A stretch of 27,343 nucleotides of DNA, taken from contig JBBIMP010000057.1 of assembly GCA_037444305.1 (NCBI GenBank), positions 1 through 27,343 on the forward strand, read 5' to 3'. The DNA is from JBBIMP01 sp037444305 (GTDB taxonomy: Bacteria > Acidobacteriota > UBA6911). The stretch's first letter is position 1; every line of letters starts with the position of its first letter. The translations under genes and the position numbers were made by a program. Below the pieces are notes generated by a model that made no database searches, was not told where the DNA came from, and saw only the letters and a list, made by a program, of their open reading frames with translations. Shown piece by piece: positions 17,641-25,650 of this stretch.

Positions 17641-19501
17641 TTGGGTCGCTGCGGTCCCACGCGCGGAGTATGCAGCAAGACTGGAAAAGCACCGGCGGGA
17701 AGCCGGCGCGGCGGAGCGCGGTGAACGCGCGCTAGGATTCCTGAGACTCGCCGTCTTCGTGGCCGCCGGGGCCGTCACCTGGGCGGCTTTCGTGCGTGAG
17801 ACGCTCGCCCCCTGGTGGCTTCTGCTGCCGGCATGCCTGTTCGTGGCGGCCGTGGCGGCGCACGACCGCCTGCGAGGAAAGCGGCGCGGGCTGGAGGCGG
17901 CCGCGGAATTCTACCGGCGGGGGATCGAACGGCTTGAAGGCGCATGGGAGGGACAGGGGGATCCGGGGGAGGATTTTGCGGACGAAACGCACCTTTATGC
18001 CGCCGACCTGGACCTGTTCGGCACTGGATCCCTCTTCGAATTGATCTGCCGGGCGCGCTCCGGCCCGGGGCGGGAGACACTGGCGGCCTGGCTGAAGTCG
18101 CCGGCACCGGCGGAGAGGATCCGCGAACGCCAGGAGGCGGTGGGAGAGCTGCGCGCAAAGCTCGACCTGCGCGAAGATCTCGCGGTGCTCGGTCCGGAGA
18201 CGCAGACAGGCGTGGCCGCGGCGGCCCTATCGGCATGGGCCGCGGGCGCCCCTATTCTGCCCGGCGGCCTTACCCGCGCGGCGGCCACGCTGTTTGCCGG
18301 CACGGCCACAGCCGCGCTCATTTCCTGGTGGCTGCTCGGGATCGGTCCATCGCTCTTCCTGGCCATGGTCGTCCACGAACTCGTGTACACGCTCGTGATG
18401 CGTGCACGTGTGAAGCGGGTCCTCGAGTCGGCCGATTCGGCGGGCAGGAGGCTGTCCGAACTGGCCGGCACGCTGGTCCGGATCGAGGGCGAGGTCTTCC
18501 GGTCGCCCCTGCTCCGTCGAATCCAGCGGGAGTGGAGCAGCTCGGGCGTCAGGGCATCGACAGAGATTGCGCGCCTGAGGCGGCTGCTGGTTCTGCTGGA
18601 TTCTCAGCGGAACCAGCTCTTCGCGCCCGTAGCCGGATTGCTGCTCTGGCGACCTCACCTGGCCTATGCCCTGGAGGCCTGGCGGTTGCGCTGCGGCGGC
18701 GAGGTCGCGGGGTGGCTGCGGGCAATGGGGGAGATCGAAGCGCTGGCTTCGCTTGCCGGATATGCCTACGAGCACCCCGGGGATCCATTTCCGGAAATCG
18801 TGGAGCGGCGCTGCTTCGAGGCCCGGGAACTGGGCCACCCCCTGATTCCCCCGGATCGCTGTGTACGAAGCAGCGTCCGCCTGGACGACTCGCTGCGGGT
18901 GCTGGTGGTGAGCGGGTCGAACATGTCGGGCAAGAGCACGCTCCTGAGGACGGTGGGGACCAACGCGGCCCTCGCCCTGGCCGGGGCTCCGGTGTGCGCG
19001 CAGGCGCTCAGGGTGTCGCCGATGGCGATCGGCGCCTCTATCCGGATCATGGACTCATTGCGCGAGGGGAGTTCGCGCTTTTACGCCGAGATCACGCGGT
19101 TGCGCGGGCTGATGGACGTGACGGAGGGCCCCTTGCCGCTGCTGTTTCTACTGGACGAGCTTTTGCATGGGACCAATTCGCATGACCGGCGGATCGGAGC
19201 CGAGGCCGTGGTGCGCGAACTGCTGGACCGCGGTGCCATGGGACTCCTGACCACCCATGACCTGGCTCTTTCGAATATCGCCGATGAGCTCGCGCCGCTT
19301 GCGGCGAACGTCCACTTCGAAGACCGCGTCGAAGAGGGACGGATCCTCTTCGACTACAGGCTTCGCCCCGGAGTCGTCGGGCGCAGCAATGCCCTGGACC
19401 TCATGCGCTCACTGGGACTGCTTCGGCAGGATTTCGTTCCGGCCGGGCAGGGGCCGGAGGAGCGGGCGGCGGAAAGTCCCGGAGGAAGCGCCTTGGAATA
19501 G
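17624..19501 (+). CDS. membrane-anchored MutS-like ATPase
   Basis: This 625-aa protein joins membrane helices to a MutS-type ATPase. Residues about 38-82 hold two helices (FLRLAVFVAAGAVTWAAF and WWLLLPACLFVAAVAA). A second hydrophobic pair lies near residues 222-262 (TATAALISWWLLGIGPSLFL). The C-terminal ATPase has Walker A GSNMSGKST with K437, a signature-like GSSRFYAEI, Walker B LLFLLDELLHGTN with D511 and E512, and the H-loop LLTTHDL. The MutS mismatch-recognition domain is missing, so classic mismatch repair is unlikely. This matches a poorly studied 'MutS family' group common in Acidobacteriota and Bacteroidota. The start is the ATG at 17624, with a weak ribosome-binding site. It ends convergent to the aldo/keto reductase unit. 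Confidence 0.9.
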   Translation: MRVQDDWVAAVPRAEYAARLEKHRREAGAAERGERALGFLRLAVFVAAGAVTWAAFVRETLAPWWLLLPACLFVAAVAAHDRLRGKRRGLEAAAEFYRRGIERLEGAWEGQGDPGEDFADETHLYAADLDLFGTGSLFELICRARSGPGRETLAAWLKSPAPAERIRERQEAVGELRAKLDLREDLAVLGPETQTGVAAAALSAWAAGAPILPGGLTRAAATLFAGTATAALISWWLLGIGPSLFLAMVVHELVYTLVMRARVKRVLESADSAGRRLSELAGTLVRIEGEVFRSPLLRRIQREWSSSGVRASTEIARLRRLLVLLDSQRNQLFAPVAGLLLWRPHLAYALEAWRLRCGGEVAGWLRAMGEIEALASLAGYAYEHPGDPFPEIVERRCFEARELGHPLIPPDRCVRSSVRLDDSLRVLVVSGSNMSGKSTLLRTVGTNAALALAGAPVCAQALRVSPMAIGASIRIMDSLREGSSRFYAEITRLRGLMDVTEGPLPLLFLLDELLHGTNSHDRRIGAEAVVRELLDRGAMGLLTTHDLALSNIADELAPLAANVHFEDRVEEGRILFDYRLRPGVVGRSNALDLMRSLGLLRQDFVPAGQGPEERAAESPGGSALE

Positions 19502-19507
19502 CCTGGT

Positions 19508-19636
19508 CTAGGCTCCTCCGCGGAGAAACGAGCGAAAACGCTCCATCATCTTCATGGCGATGTCGGCGAGTTCCCTTATCCGGGAGGGCGGCACCTCGAG
19601 GACAGAGCGCGCCAGGGAACGCGGTTCGCTGGGCAT
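19508..19636 (-). pseudogene. 42-aa ORF: probable gutted class I aminotransferase
   Basis: The ribosome-binding site AAGGTG (19646-19641) overlaps the stop of the aldo/keto reductase gene and sits 4 nt before the ATG, so this frame is probably translated. Residues 8-30 (starting ARSVLEVPPSRIRELADIAM) match the N terminus of PLP-dependent class I aminotransferases, where the V/I-P-P-S-x-I-R motif precedes the first helix. The last 12 residues (MERFRSFLRGGA) resemble the final helix of the same family. The 350 or so residues between, including the PLP lysine, are absent, and the frame is kept. A deletion within a short ATGA-rich stretch is likely. It could also be a novel small protein, since it is in frame and has a ribosome-binding site. 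Confidence 0.5.
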
Positions 19637-19645
19637 GTTTCACCT

Positions 19646-21040
19646 TCAGTGGAAACGGCGGAGAATTGAAAGGGCATCGAGCGGCGGCAGGGAAGCGGCT
19701 CCCATCGAGTCGGCCACATAGTCCCTCGTTCTCATCCCGTTGAGCACACAGGCCAGGCCGGACAGGTTCAGAAGGACGTGGAGGGCCATCCGGCTCAAAG
19801 ACTCCCCGCCCTCGGGGTACCCGGCCTCCAGGAGCCGGCCGCGGACCGCATCGGAAAAGCGCTGGTCCTTGTGCGCCAGGAGCCGCGCAATACCTTCGAA
19901 CACGGAGGGCAGAATCCGCGTGAGCTCCTCGACCCAGGCCTGCCAGCGCACGTCCCGGGCAAATGCCCGCTGCCCGGTCTCAAGCCAGGCGCGCAGCGGC
20001 TGGATCACTTCGTGTCCGGCCTCGTGCTCCCATTCGGCCGTGGAACGCATGTCCGGCACGATCCTCTCGATCACCGCTGCCATCCCCTCCCCGCCGGCGG
20101 GGAGGGGACGGCCCAACTCCCCGGCGAGCCGCCTCTCGTGCGCCCGCAGCGGCTCGAGCACCGTCCGGAGTTCGTCCGGGCCCGAGGGCCTCTTTCCCGG
20201 CCGGACATGGTCGGCCAGGCGGATGAGCCGGCCGCCCGAAAAAGCATTGAGGGGTCGATTGGCCAGCACCCCCAGGCCTTCCCTGGCGCAGAATTCGAGG
20301 GCGCTGAGGCCGTCGCTGTTTCTGATCTTTGCGCCGCCCGCCTCGAAGAGGTTGAGCGGAAGCTGTACGACCCGGAAGTGGTGATCGGAGGCGATGGCTT
20401 CGGCGGCCTCGAGGCAGCGGGCGACGCTGGTCATGGCGGCGTGCGAGGATGGGTGTCCGAAGTTGTTGCTGCTGACCCCGTACCATCGTATTCTCCCGCC
20501 CTTCACCTCACGCTCCAGGTAAGAGAATGCCGTGCCGATCCTTTCGTAGAACTCATCGTGGTCCCGGGGAGTTATCGTGCCATGGTGGGCCTTGTCCTCG
20601 AGGAAGTACTCGGGATTGTGAAGGAGGTAGATGTCGAGCTCGTCGAGGCGCAGCCGATCCAGGGAGCCGTCGATCTGTGTGCGCAGGAACTCGGGGTGGA
20701 TGCAGTGCCAGATGCCGGGGCCATAGCGCACGACATCGGGAAAATCCCGCTGCCGCGCCATCTCGAGGTTTCGCCCCTGGATGTAGCCCCCCTTGGTGAC
20801 GACAATCGCTCTGTCCCGGCCGCAATCCTGCAGGATCCTGCCCACCAGGACTTCGGACATCCCGTCGCCGTAGTTTGCGGAGGTGTCGATCAGGTTCCCC
20901 CCTGCCTCCAGGTAGCCGCGAAGCGCGGCTTCGTGCTCGTCGATCCCGTCGGCGATCCGGTAGCAGCCGAAGCCCAGGGAATGGCAGGACAGCCCCGTTG
21001 TCCCCAGCGCCCGGTAGGAATCTCCGTCGCTTGCATGCAT
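19646..21040 (-). CDS. aldo/keto reductase with long C-terminal extension
   Basis: This 464-aa NAD(P)H-dependent oxidoreductase begins with a complete TIM-barrel aldo/keto reductase. The catalytic tetrad is D52, Y57 (NLIDTSANYGDG), K83 (VVTKGG) and H141 (IYLLHNPEYF). The barrel continues to about residue 300 (KGGRIRWYGVSSNNFG, then LGVLANRPLNAF). A roughly 160-residue mostly helical extension follows, longer than in ordinary aldo/keto reductases (about 320 aa). The last part, LLNLSGLACVLNGMRTRDYV, is the usual end of the ARA/YakC-like type. The GAGGGG site upstream of the ATG supports the start. A small aminotransferase-like ORF starts 9 nt after its stop. It is divergent from the DUF5658 gene, with a palindrome between them. 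The substrate is unknown. Confidence 0.9.
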   Translation of the reverse strand: MHASDGDSYRALGTTGLSCHSLGFGCYRIADGIDEHEAALRGYLEAGGNLIDTSANYGDGMSEVLVGRILQDCGRDRAIVVTKGGYIQGRNLEMARQRDFPDVVRYGPGIWHCIHPEFLRTQIDGSLDRLRLDELDIYLLHNPEYFLEDKAHHGTITPRDHDEFYERIGTAFSYLEREVKGGRIRWYGVSSNNFGHPSSHAAMTSVARCLEAAEAIASDHHFRVVQLPLNLFEAGGAKIRNSDGLSALEFCAREGLGVLANRPLNAFSGGRLIRLADHVRPGKRPSGPDELRTVLEPLRAHERRLAGELGRPLPAGGEGMAAVIERIVPDMRSTAEWEHEAGHEVIQPLRAWLETGQRAFARDVRWQAWVEELTRILPSVFEGIARLLAHKDQRFSDAVRGRLLEAGYPEGGESLSRMALHVLLNLSGLACVLNGMRTRDYVADSMGAASLPPLDALSILRRFH

Positions 21041-21079
21041 TTCCGCCCCTCTTTTTGTGAAAAAGAAGGATCATGATAA

Positions 21080-21091
21080 CAGATATCTGTG
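21080..21091. promoter_or_regulatory. palindromic operator candidate between divergent genes
   Basis: ACAGATATCTGT is a perfect 12-bp palindrome in the 129-bp gap between the divergent aldo/keto reductase and DUF5658-like genes. A TAGATT box (21094-21099) next to it could be a -10 element for the plus strand. A dimeric repressor site is the simplest reading. No regulator gene is adjacent. Confidence 0.35.
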
Positions 21092-21169
21092 TTAGATTAT
21101 GGTCATGCGGCGTCGCCGCGGCTCCTCCTCTCAGCGGTGGCTTGGCTCCAGCAAACAAAGGGCTGTTTC

Positions 21170-21679
21170 ATGCGGACGAATCTGCCTTCTCCGGCGTTCG
21201 CGTCCCGGGGTGGATTCCACCCCGGCGCGGGTATTTTCTTTGAACGTCGCGCCGGCGCGGACCGGCGTATCCCCGCGAGCTTCCCCCCCTCCTTTTCCTC
21301 CCATCGCCGGCGCCGGAGCGGCGGACGCCGCAGGACCGACGGGGGCGCGTATGTCGACATCTACGATTGGCGGACGTGGGCGGTGGCAATTGCCGTTCTG
21401 GCCCTCTCCTTCTGCGACGCCATAGTCACGGGACTGCAGGTGCATTGGGGTGGCGCCGAGGAGGCAAATCCCGTGATGGCGAAAGCCATGGAATGGGGCG
21501 GGATGTACGGCTTTTACGCTGTGAAAGCCGTGATGACGGCGTTTCCCCTGGCCATCATCATGATGCACAAGGAGTGGGCGCTGGGCAGGCTGGCCGCGCG
21601 CTTCTGCCTCTGGTGCTACATACTCGTGTCCTCCTACCACATATATCTCATCGAAGTGCACAAAACGCTGGGCAGCTGA
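21170..21679 (+). CDS. DUF5658-like small membrane protein
   Basis: This 169-aa protein has a soluble, Arg-rich N-terminal half (HRRRRSGGRRRTDGGAYVDI) and about three membrane helices in the second half (WAVAIAVLALSFCDAIVTGL, then YGFYAVKAVMTAFPLAIIMM, then RFCLWCYILVSSYHIYLIEV). Between helices 1 and 2 sits G-G-A-E-E-A-N-P-V-M, the conserved E-x-N-P motif of the DUF5658 family. No biochemical function is known for that family. The ATG at 21170 was chosen over an upstream start at 21089 because AAAGGG lies nearby and the extra 27 residues run through the divergent promoter region. It is read away from the aldo/keto reductase, with the palindrome between them. Confidence 0.8.
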   Translation: MRTNLPSPAFASRGGFHPGAGIFFERRAGADRRIPASFPPSFSSHRRRRSGGRRRTDGGAYVDIYDWRTWAVAIAVLALSFCDAIVTGLQVHWGGAEEANPVMAKAMEWGGMYGFYAVKAVMTAFPLAIIMMHKEWALGRLAARFCLWCYILVSSYHIYLIEVHKTLGS

Positions 21680-21861
21680 GTTTTGTCCGGACGCTGAACA
21701 ACGAGGACTCGGCGACCCTATCCGCGTTCATCCCCGCTCCAGGACGCGTGCCGCCCTGCGCTTTTCTTTCCCCCCGGGAAACGGCAATCTACGCTACACT
21801 TGCTTCTTCCGGCCGAGGTTCCGGACAGGGAGGCCCGGCCCGCAAACAAGGAAAGGATGAA

Positions 21862-21927
21862 ATGATCAAACCGTGGAATGTCCCGCCCGAAATGGGAATC
21901 GACCCCGCCGTAAAGTACAAAATATGA
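21862..21927 (+). CDS. 21-aa leader-like ORF overlapping the GT39 start
   Basis: A strong AAGGAAAGG (21869 region not used; the site is just before 21862) precedes an ATG encoding MIKPWNVPPEMGIDPAVKYK and one final Ile. Its TGA overlaps the glycosyltransferase ATG as ATGA (21924-21927), which would couple translation of the two frames. The peptide has no run of a single amino acid, so classical attenuation is not supported. It may simply be a coupling leader or, like its neighbour, a remnant. Confidence 0.35.
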   Translation: MIKPWNVPPEMGIDPAVKYKI

Positions 21928-22767
21928 AGCTTGCGCTGGGAGTCATCATCCTGCTCGGCTTGGGCTATCGGCTCCTGTTCCTTGGAGCGCGCCAGCCCTG
22001 GACGGAGGAGTTGATGCAGGCGATCATCGTCCGCTCCTCCTCCCTCTCCGACATGTTCCAGCGGCTCCGAGGGGGCATCCTGATGCCGGAGCCGCTGGAC
22101 TACCTGGTCCAGAAGGCATTCGTCTTCCTTCTCGGGGACGCCCAGTGGATTCTGCGGCTGCATGCGGCTCTGTTCGGCACAATGTCGATCGGGTTCGTCT
22201 TCCTCACTGCAAAGCTGCTGTTCGGCCGGCGTGTCGCGCTGTATTCCGCGGCGCTGTTCGCAATGGCGCCCCTTCTCGGCAAGGGATGTCCTTGCGGCAA
22301 CTCCACCCCTGTTGATCCTGGCGGGCTACGGTCTCTCGTATGTCGGAGAGCGCCTGCGCATATTGGAGCGGCTGCCCTACCGGATGAGCTCGCCCGCGCT
22401 TGTCTATGCCGCGCTGACCCTGGTGGTTTCGATCTGGATTGCGCAGGGGCATGCACGCCGGGAGCCGGTGGACTGGAAGGGTACGGCGTTGGCGATCCAG
22501 CAGATGGCCGGGCCGGGGACGGCGGTATGGCTCCCCATGGTGCATCCTTTGCTCCAGTACCACGCACCCGGATTGGCTGGATTCCGGGTCGATGACATGG
22601 CTCCCGGTGCGGGCGCGCCCGGGGGCGGAAACGTGCTCCGCAGCATCGTTGCCTGCCGCGACGGCGTGATTCCGGATCCGTGCGCCGGATTCCGCGAGGC
22701 GGCGGAGCAGGATTCTGCCTGGGTGAAGCAGGGCTTTCGTGGCTTTACGGTCTATGTCCGCGAATGA
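21924..22767 (+). pseudogene. GT39/ArnT-like glycosyltransferase gene with internal deletion and frameshift
   Basis: The 5' part (about 118 residues) is the start of a membrane glycosyltransferase of the GT39/PMT type: a first membrane helix (KLALGVIILLGLGYRLLFLG), an acidic luminal loop (PWTEELMQ) and two more helices ending in ALYSAALFAMAPLL. The sequence then changes frame and continues as RDVLAATPPLLILAGYGLSY, the late membrane segment that follows the missing R-Y-L-L-P-type motif, down to FTVYVRE at 22767. Family members have about 500 residues; the two pieces give about 280, so roughly 200-250 codons are missing around 22262-22290. The enzyme would attach lipid-linked sugars at the outer face of the membrane but is almost certainly inactive. 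A nucleotidyltransferase follows, consistent with glycan synthesis. Confidence 0.7.
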
Positions 22768-22834
22768 CCGGCGATCGGCTCCAGGGAACCGCAGTAGGGG
22801 CGAAAGGCACGTGTCGGGTGATCCGTACCTGGCT

Positions 22835-22842
22835 GGAGGTGA
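22835..22842 (+). promoter_or_regulatory. ribosome-binding site that fixes a TTG start
   Basis: GGAGGTGA lies 9 nt (from GGAGG) before the TTG at 22849. The next ATG in frame (about 22899) would remove part of the first beta strand and the nucleotide-binding loop, so translation almost surely begins at the TTG. Confidence 0.6.
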
Positions 22843-22848
22843 ACGAAG

Positions 22849-23787
22849 TTGAATGCCCGTGGGTTTAGCGTAAAGACCAACCGCCCGACAATTCTGGTGA
22901 TGGCGGCGGGGATCGGCAGCCGGTATGGCGGGCTCAAGCAGATCGACCCGGTGGGTCCCAACGGCGAGATCATCCTCGACTACTCTCTTTACGACGCGGC
23001 GCGCGCGGGATTTGACCGCGTCGTGTTCCTGATCCGCCGGGATATCGAGAAGACATTCCGGGAAACCATCGGCCGCAGGATCGAAAAGAGGATGGACGCC
23101 GAATACGCTTTCCAGGAACTCGGCGATCTTCCCGCGGGATTCGAAGCTCCCGGCGGCCGAGTGAAACCGTGGGGGACGGCACACGCCGTCCTGAGTTGCC
23201 GGCACCTGATCCGCTCGCCTTTCGCGGTCATAAATGCGGATGATTACTATGGGTCCGCAGCTTACCAAGTCCTCGCCGGACACCTCCGAGGCGCCGGTGA
23301 CACCGGCGGCGCGAGGGACATCTGCATGGTCGGCTACCGCCTGGCCAACACGCTTTCCGAGCACGGGCACGTGGCACGGGGGGTCTGCCGGGTCGGGACG
23401 GACGGCTACCTGGCAGGGATCGACGAGCGCACCCGCATTCAGCGCCGCGGGGAGAAAATAAGGTTTACGGAGGATGGTTCCCGCTGGACGGTCCTGCCGC
23501 CGGACACGACGGTTTCGATGAACATCTGGGGATTCACGCCGGGCGTTTTCGAGGATCTCGAAACCGGGTTTGCACAGTTTCTGCATTCGCGCAGCGGGGA
23601 TCTGGACAAGGCGGAGTACTACCTGCCCGAGCTGGTCGGATCACTGGTTGCGGAGAGGAAGGCGCGCGTGAAGGTGCTGCCGACAGATGCCCGCTGGTTT
23701 GGCGTGACCTACCCCGAGGACCGGCCCATTGTCCAGCAGGCCATCCGGGAACTCCTCGATCTCGGCATTTATCCCCTGCATCTCTGA
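22849..23787 (+). CDS. sugar-1-phosphate nucleotidyltransferase family protein
   Basis: The 312-aa cytoplasmic protein has the GT-A-like nucleotidyltransferase fold. The N-terminal strand and loop PTILVMAAGIGSRYGGLKQ binds the nucleotide, with R and K in the G-x-G-x-R-x-x-x-x-K pattern. The metal site is in AVINADDYYG, and WGFTPGVFEDLE and KVLPTDARWFGVTYPEDRP follow. Members join NTP and a sugar phosphate to make NDP-sugars, or cap related small molecules; the exact substrate cannot be assigned. It starts with TTG behind a strong ribosome-binding site. It lies 81 bp downstream of the broken GT39 gene and could once have served the same glycan pathway. Length and motifs are complete, so it looks active. 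Confidence 0.88.
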   Translation: MNARGFSVKTNRPTILVMAAGIGSRYGGLKQIDPVGPNGEIILDYSLYDAARAGFDRVVFLIRRDIEKTFRETIGRRIEKRMDAEYAFQELGDLPAGFEAPGGRVKPWGTAHAVLSCRHLIRSPFAVINADDYYGSAAYQVLAGHLRGAGDTGGARDICMVGYRLANTLSEHGHVARGVCRVGTDGYLAGIDERTRIQRRGEKIRFTEDGSRWTVLPPDTTVSMNIWGFTPGVFEDLETGFAQFLHSRSGDLDKAEYYLPELVGSLVAERKARVKVLPTDARWFGVTYPEDRPIVQQAIRELLDLGIYPLHL

Positions 23788-23831
23788 TGTCGCGCAATAC
23801 ATGCTTCATCAGGACCCGCAGATTTGCCGGA

Positions 23832-24134
23832 TCAAACGGGCAACCCGATCTCGGCTGCAGCCGGCTTCTGGTCGTCAGCCAGGGAAACGAAGCGAGTCAA
23901 GGTGTTCTGCTCGTGGAACCGCAGAGCCGAGCGTAGATGCGCCAGATCCAATGAGGGCGGCGTGGAGAGCACTGGCATTGATCTGGACGCGCACAAATCC
24001 AGCGTTAAATCACGCAATTGGAACTGCTCCATGTCTGTCTCCAGGGCGCAGGCGCAGGCATGAAACTCGGCAGGGGTCAGCAGCCCTTCCCGCGACAGGC
24101 GGACAAGGTTCCGGTACGTTGCAGATGGCGTGAC
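23832..24134 (-). pseudogene. 5'-truncated PIN-domain protein behind phoU
   Basis: Starting immediately after the phoU stop, a minus-strand frame without any start codon encodes about 100 residues ending in GLPV. The C-terminal part SLDLAHLRSALRFHEQNTLT, then RFVSLADDQKPAAAEIGLPV, has the layout of the last third of PIN domains: a conserved D in S-L-D-L-A-H, a final strand FVS, D, and a C-terminal helix. The N-terminal strand with the first catalytic Asp (x-x-D-T-S) is missing, so it cannot be active. An in-frame ATG at 24032 would give 66 residues and is probably not functional. No antitoxin gene is adjacent. It fills the gap between the nucleotidyltransferase and phoU; no other gene is seen in 23788-24134. 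Confidence 0.55.
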
Positions 24135-24815
24135 TTACCGGAGATTCGGTTTCTTCCAGGCGGCGTCGGCGTGACGCAGCATCTCCCCTTCCACCATAAA
24201 AACGACGTCTTCTGCGATGTTGGTGGCCAGGTCGGCGATCCGCTCCAGGTGGCGGGAGGTCGAGAGCAGGTGCACGGATCGCTCCACGGTCTCCGGATCC
24301 TCGCGCATCAGTTTCTGCAGCATGATGTACATGCCGCGGTGGATCTCGTCCACTTCGTCGTCCCGCTCCAGCACCTCGCGAGCCAGCCGGGTATTGCGCT
24401 GGATCAAGGCATCCAGGCTTTGGCGCACCATCTCCCGTACGCTGTGCGCCATGCGCGGAAAATCCAGGGCGATGCGCAGCGGCTCGCGGCCGGACAGAAA
24501 GGCGGCGCGCTCGGCGATATTGGCGGCCAGATCCCCCATCCGCTCCAGGTCGTTGTTTACCTTCAACACCACGATGATGAAGCGCAGATCGGCGGCCACC
24601 GGCTGATGCAGCGCCAGTACCTTCAGGCACTCCTCCTCGATCTGGACCTCTTCGCGGTCGATCCGGTCGTCGCCTTGGGTCACCTCGTTGGCCAGGTCCA
24701 TTCGCCGATCCACTAGGGCCATAATGGCCTTACTGGTGGCGTCCTCGACCAACGAACTGAGATCCAGCAACATACGCGTCAACTTCTCGAAATCGCGTTC
24801 CAGGTGTTTGGACAT
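24135..24815 (-). CDS. phoU: phosphate transport system regulator PhoU
   Basis: This 226-aa all-helical protein consists of two PhoU repeats. The repeats carry the metal-binding E/D-x-x-x-D signatures: NDLERMGDLAANIAERA in the first and RHLERIADLATNIAEDVVFM in the second. PhoU sits on the PstSCAB transporter at the inner membrane and signals phosphate sufficiency to the PhoR kinase, shutting down the Pho regulon. The start is fixed by AGGAGAGG just before the ATG; the pstB stop lies 10 bp upstream, so the genes form one operon. No phoR or phoB gene is in the window. The ortholog is certain from sequence and context. Confidence 0.96.
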   Translation of the reverse strand: MSKHLERDFEKLTRMLLDLSSLVEDATSKAIMALVDRRMDLANEVTQGDDRIDREEVQIEEECLKVLALHQPVAADLRFIIVVLKVNNDLERMGDLAANIAERAAFLSGREPLRIALDFPRMAHSVREMVRQSLDALIQRNTRLAREVLERDDEVDEIHRGMYIMLQKLMREDPETVERSVHLLSTSRHLERIADLATNIAEDVVFMVEGEMLRHADAAWKKPNLR

Positions 24816-24825
24816 ATCCTCTCTC

Positions 24826-25650
24826 CTATCCGAAGCGGCCGGTCACGTAGTCTTCGGTGCGTTTTTCCCGCGGTCGTGTGAAGACCTGGTTGGTTTCGCC
24901 GTACTCGATCAGGCGGCCCTCATAGAAGAAGGCCGTCAAATCGGACACCCGGGCGGCCTGCTGCATGTTGTGAGTGACGATGACGATCGTATAGCGCTCG
25001 CGTAGCTCAAAAATCAAGTCCTCAATGCGGGAAGTGGAGGCCGGATCCAGTGCCGAGGCTGGCTCGTCCATCAGCAGCACCTCGGGATCGGTGGCCAGGG
25101 CCCGTGCAATACACAAGCGCTGCTGCTGGCCTCCGGAAAGTTCCAGGGCCGAGGTATGCAGCCGGTCCTTGACCTCGCCCCAAAGGGCGGCGCGGCGCAG
25201 GGAACTCTCCACGATGCCGGCCAGCTCCTCGCGGGCGCGAATGCCATGGATGCGTGGGCCGTAGGCCACATTCTCGAAAATCGACTTGGGGAAGGGATTA
25301 GATCTCTGGAACACCATTCCAACACGACGGCGGATTTCCACGGCATTGACATTGCGGCCATAGATCTCTATGCCGTCCAGGAAAACTTCTCCCTCATGGC
25401 GCGTCAACTCGATGGTTTCATTCATGCGGTTGAGAACTCTGAGAAAGGTGGATTTGCCGCAACCGGAGGGACCAATGAGCGCGGTCACGCGATTGGGAGG
25501 AAGGGCGATGGAAATGTTCTCCAGCGCCCGGGTCTCGCCGTACCAGAAAGAGAGATCGCGCACCTCCAATTTGGTGGTTGCCGCGGGCTCTTTCGGCGCC
25601 GGCTTACCAGCGGTACTTTCTACGGAAGTGATTGCGGAGCACAATAGCAA
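24826..25650 (-). CDS. pstB: phosphate ABC transporter ATP-binding protein PstB
   Basis: This is the ATPase of the PstSCAB high-affinity phosphate importer, working as a dimer on the cytoplasmic face. It has Walker A GPSGCGKST, Q-loop VFQRSNPFPKS, signature LSGGQQQR, Walker B LLMDEPASALD and H-loop VTHNMQQAAR, all intact. The PstB-specific stretch FLRVLNRMNETIELTRHEGE is clear. The start is uncertain. The frame opens at TTG 25650, overlapping the end of pstA by 47 nt, and no canonical ATG is available before the first strand (LEVRDLSFWYGE). TTG at 25644 or 25569 are alternatives, none with a good ribosome-binding site. It is translated between pstA and phoU. Confidence 0.94.
   Translation of the reverse strand: MLLCSAITSVESTAGKPAPKEPAATTKLEVRDLSFWYGETRALENISIALPPNRVTALIGPSGCGKSTFLRVLNRMNETIELTRHEGEVFLDGIEIYGRNVNAVEIRRRVGMVFQRSNPFPKSIFENVAYGPRIHGIRAREELAGIVESSLRRAALWGEVKDRLHTSALELSGGQQQRLCIARALATDPEVLLMDEPASALDPASTSRIEDLIFELRERYTIVIVTHNMQQAARVSDLTAFFYEGRLIEYGETNQVFTRPREKRTEDYVTGRFG

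Noticed and set aside
21862..21927. Attenuator leader peptide
   Set aside because: The 21 codons contain no run of one amino acid and no terminator/antiterminator pair was seen after it.
22262..22310. Programmed ribosomal frameshift in the GT39 gene
   Set aside because: There is no slippery heptamer or following hairpin, and much of the protein is missing, so a deletion explains it better.
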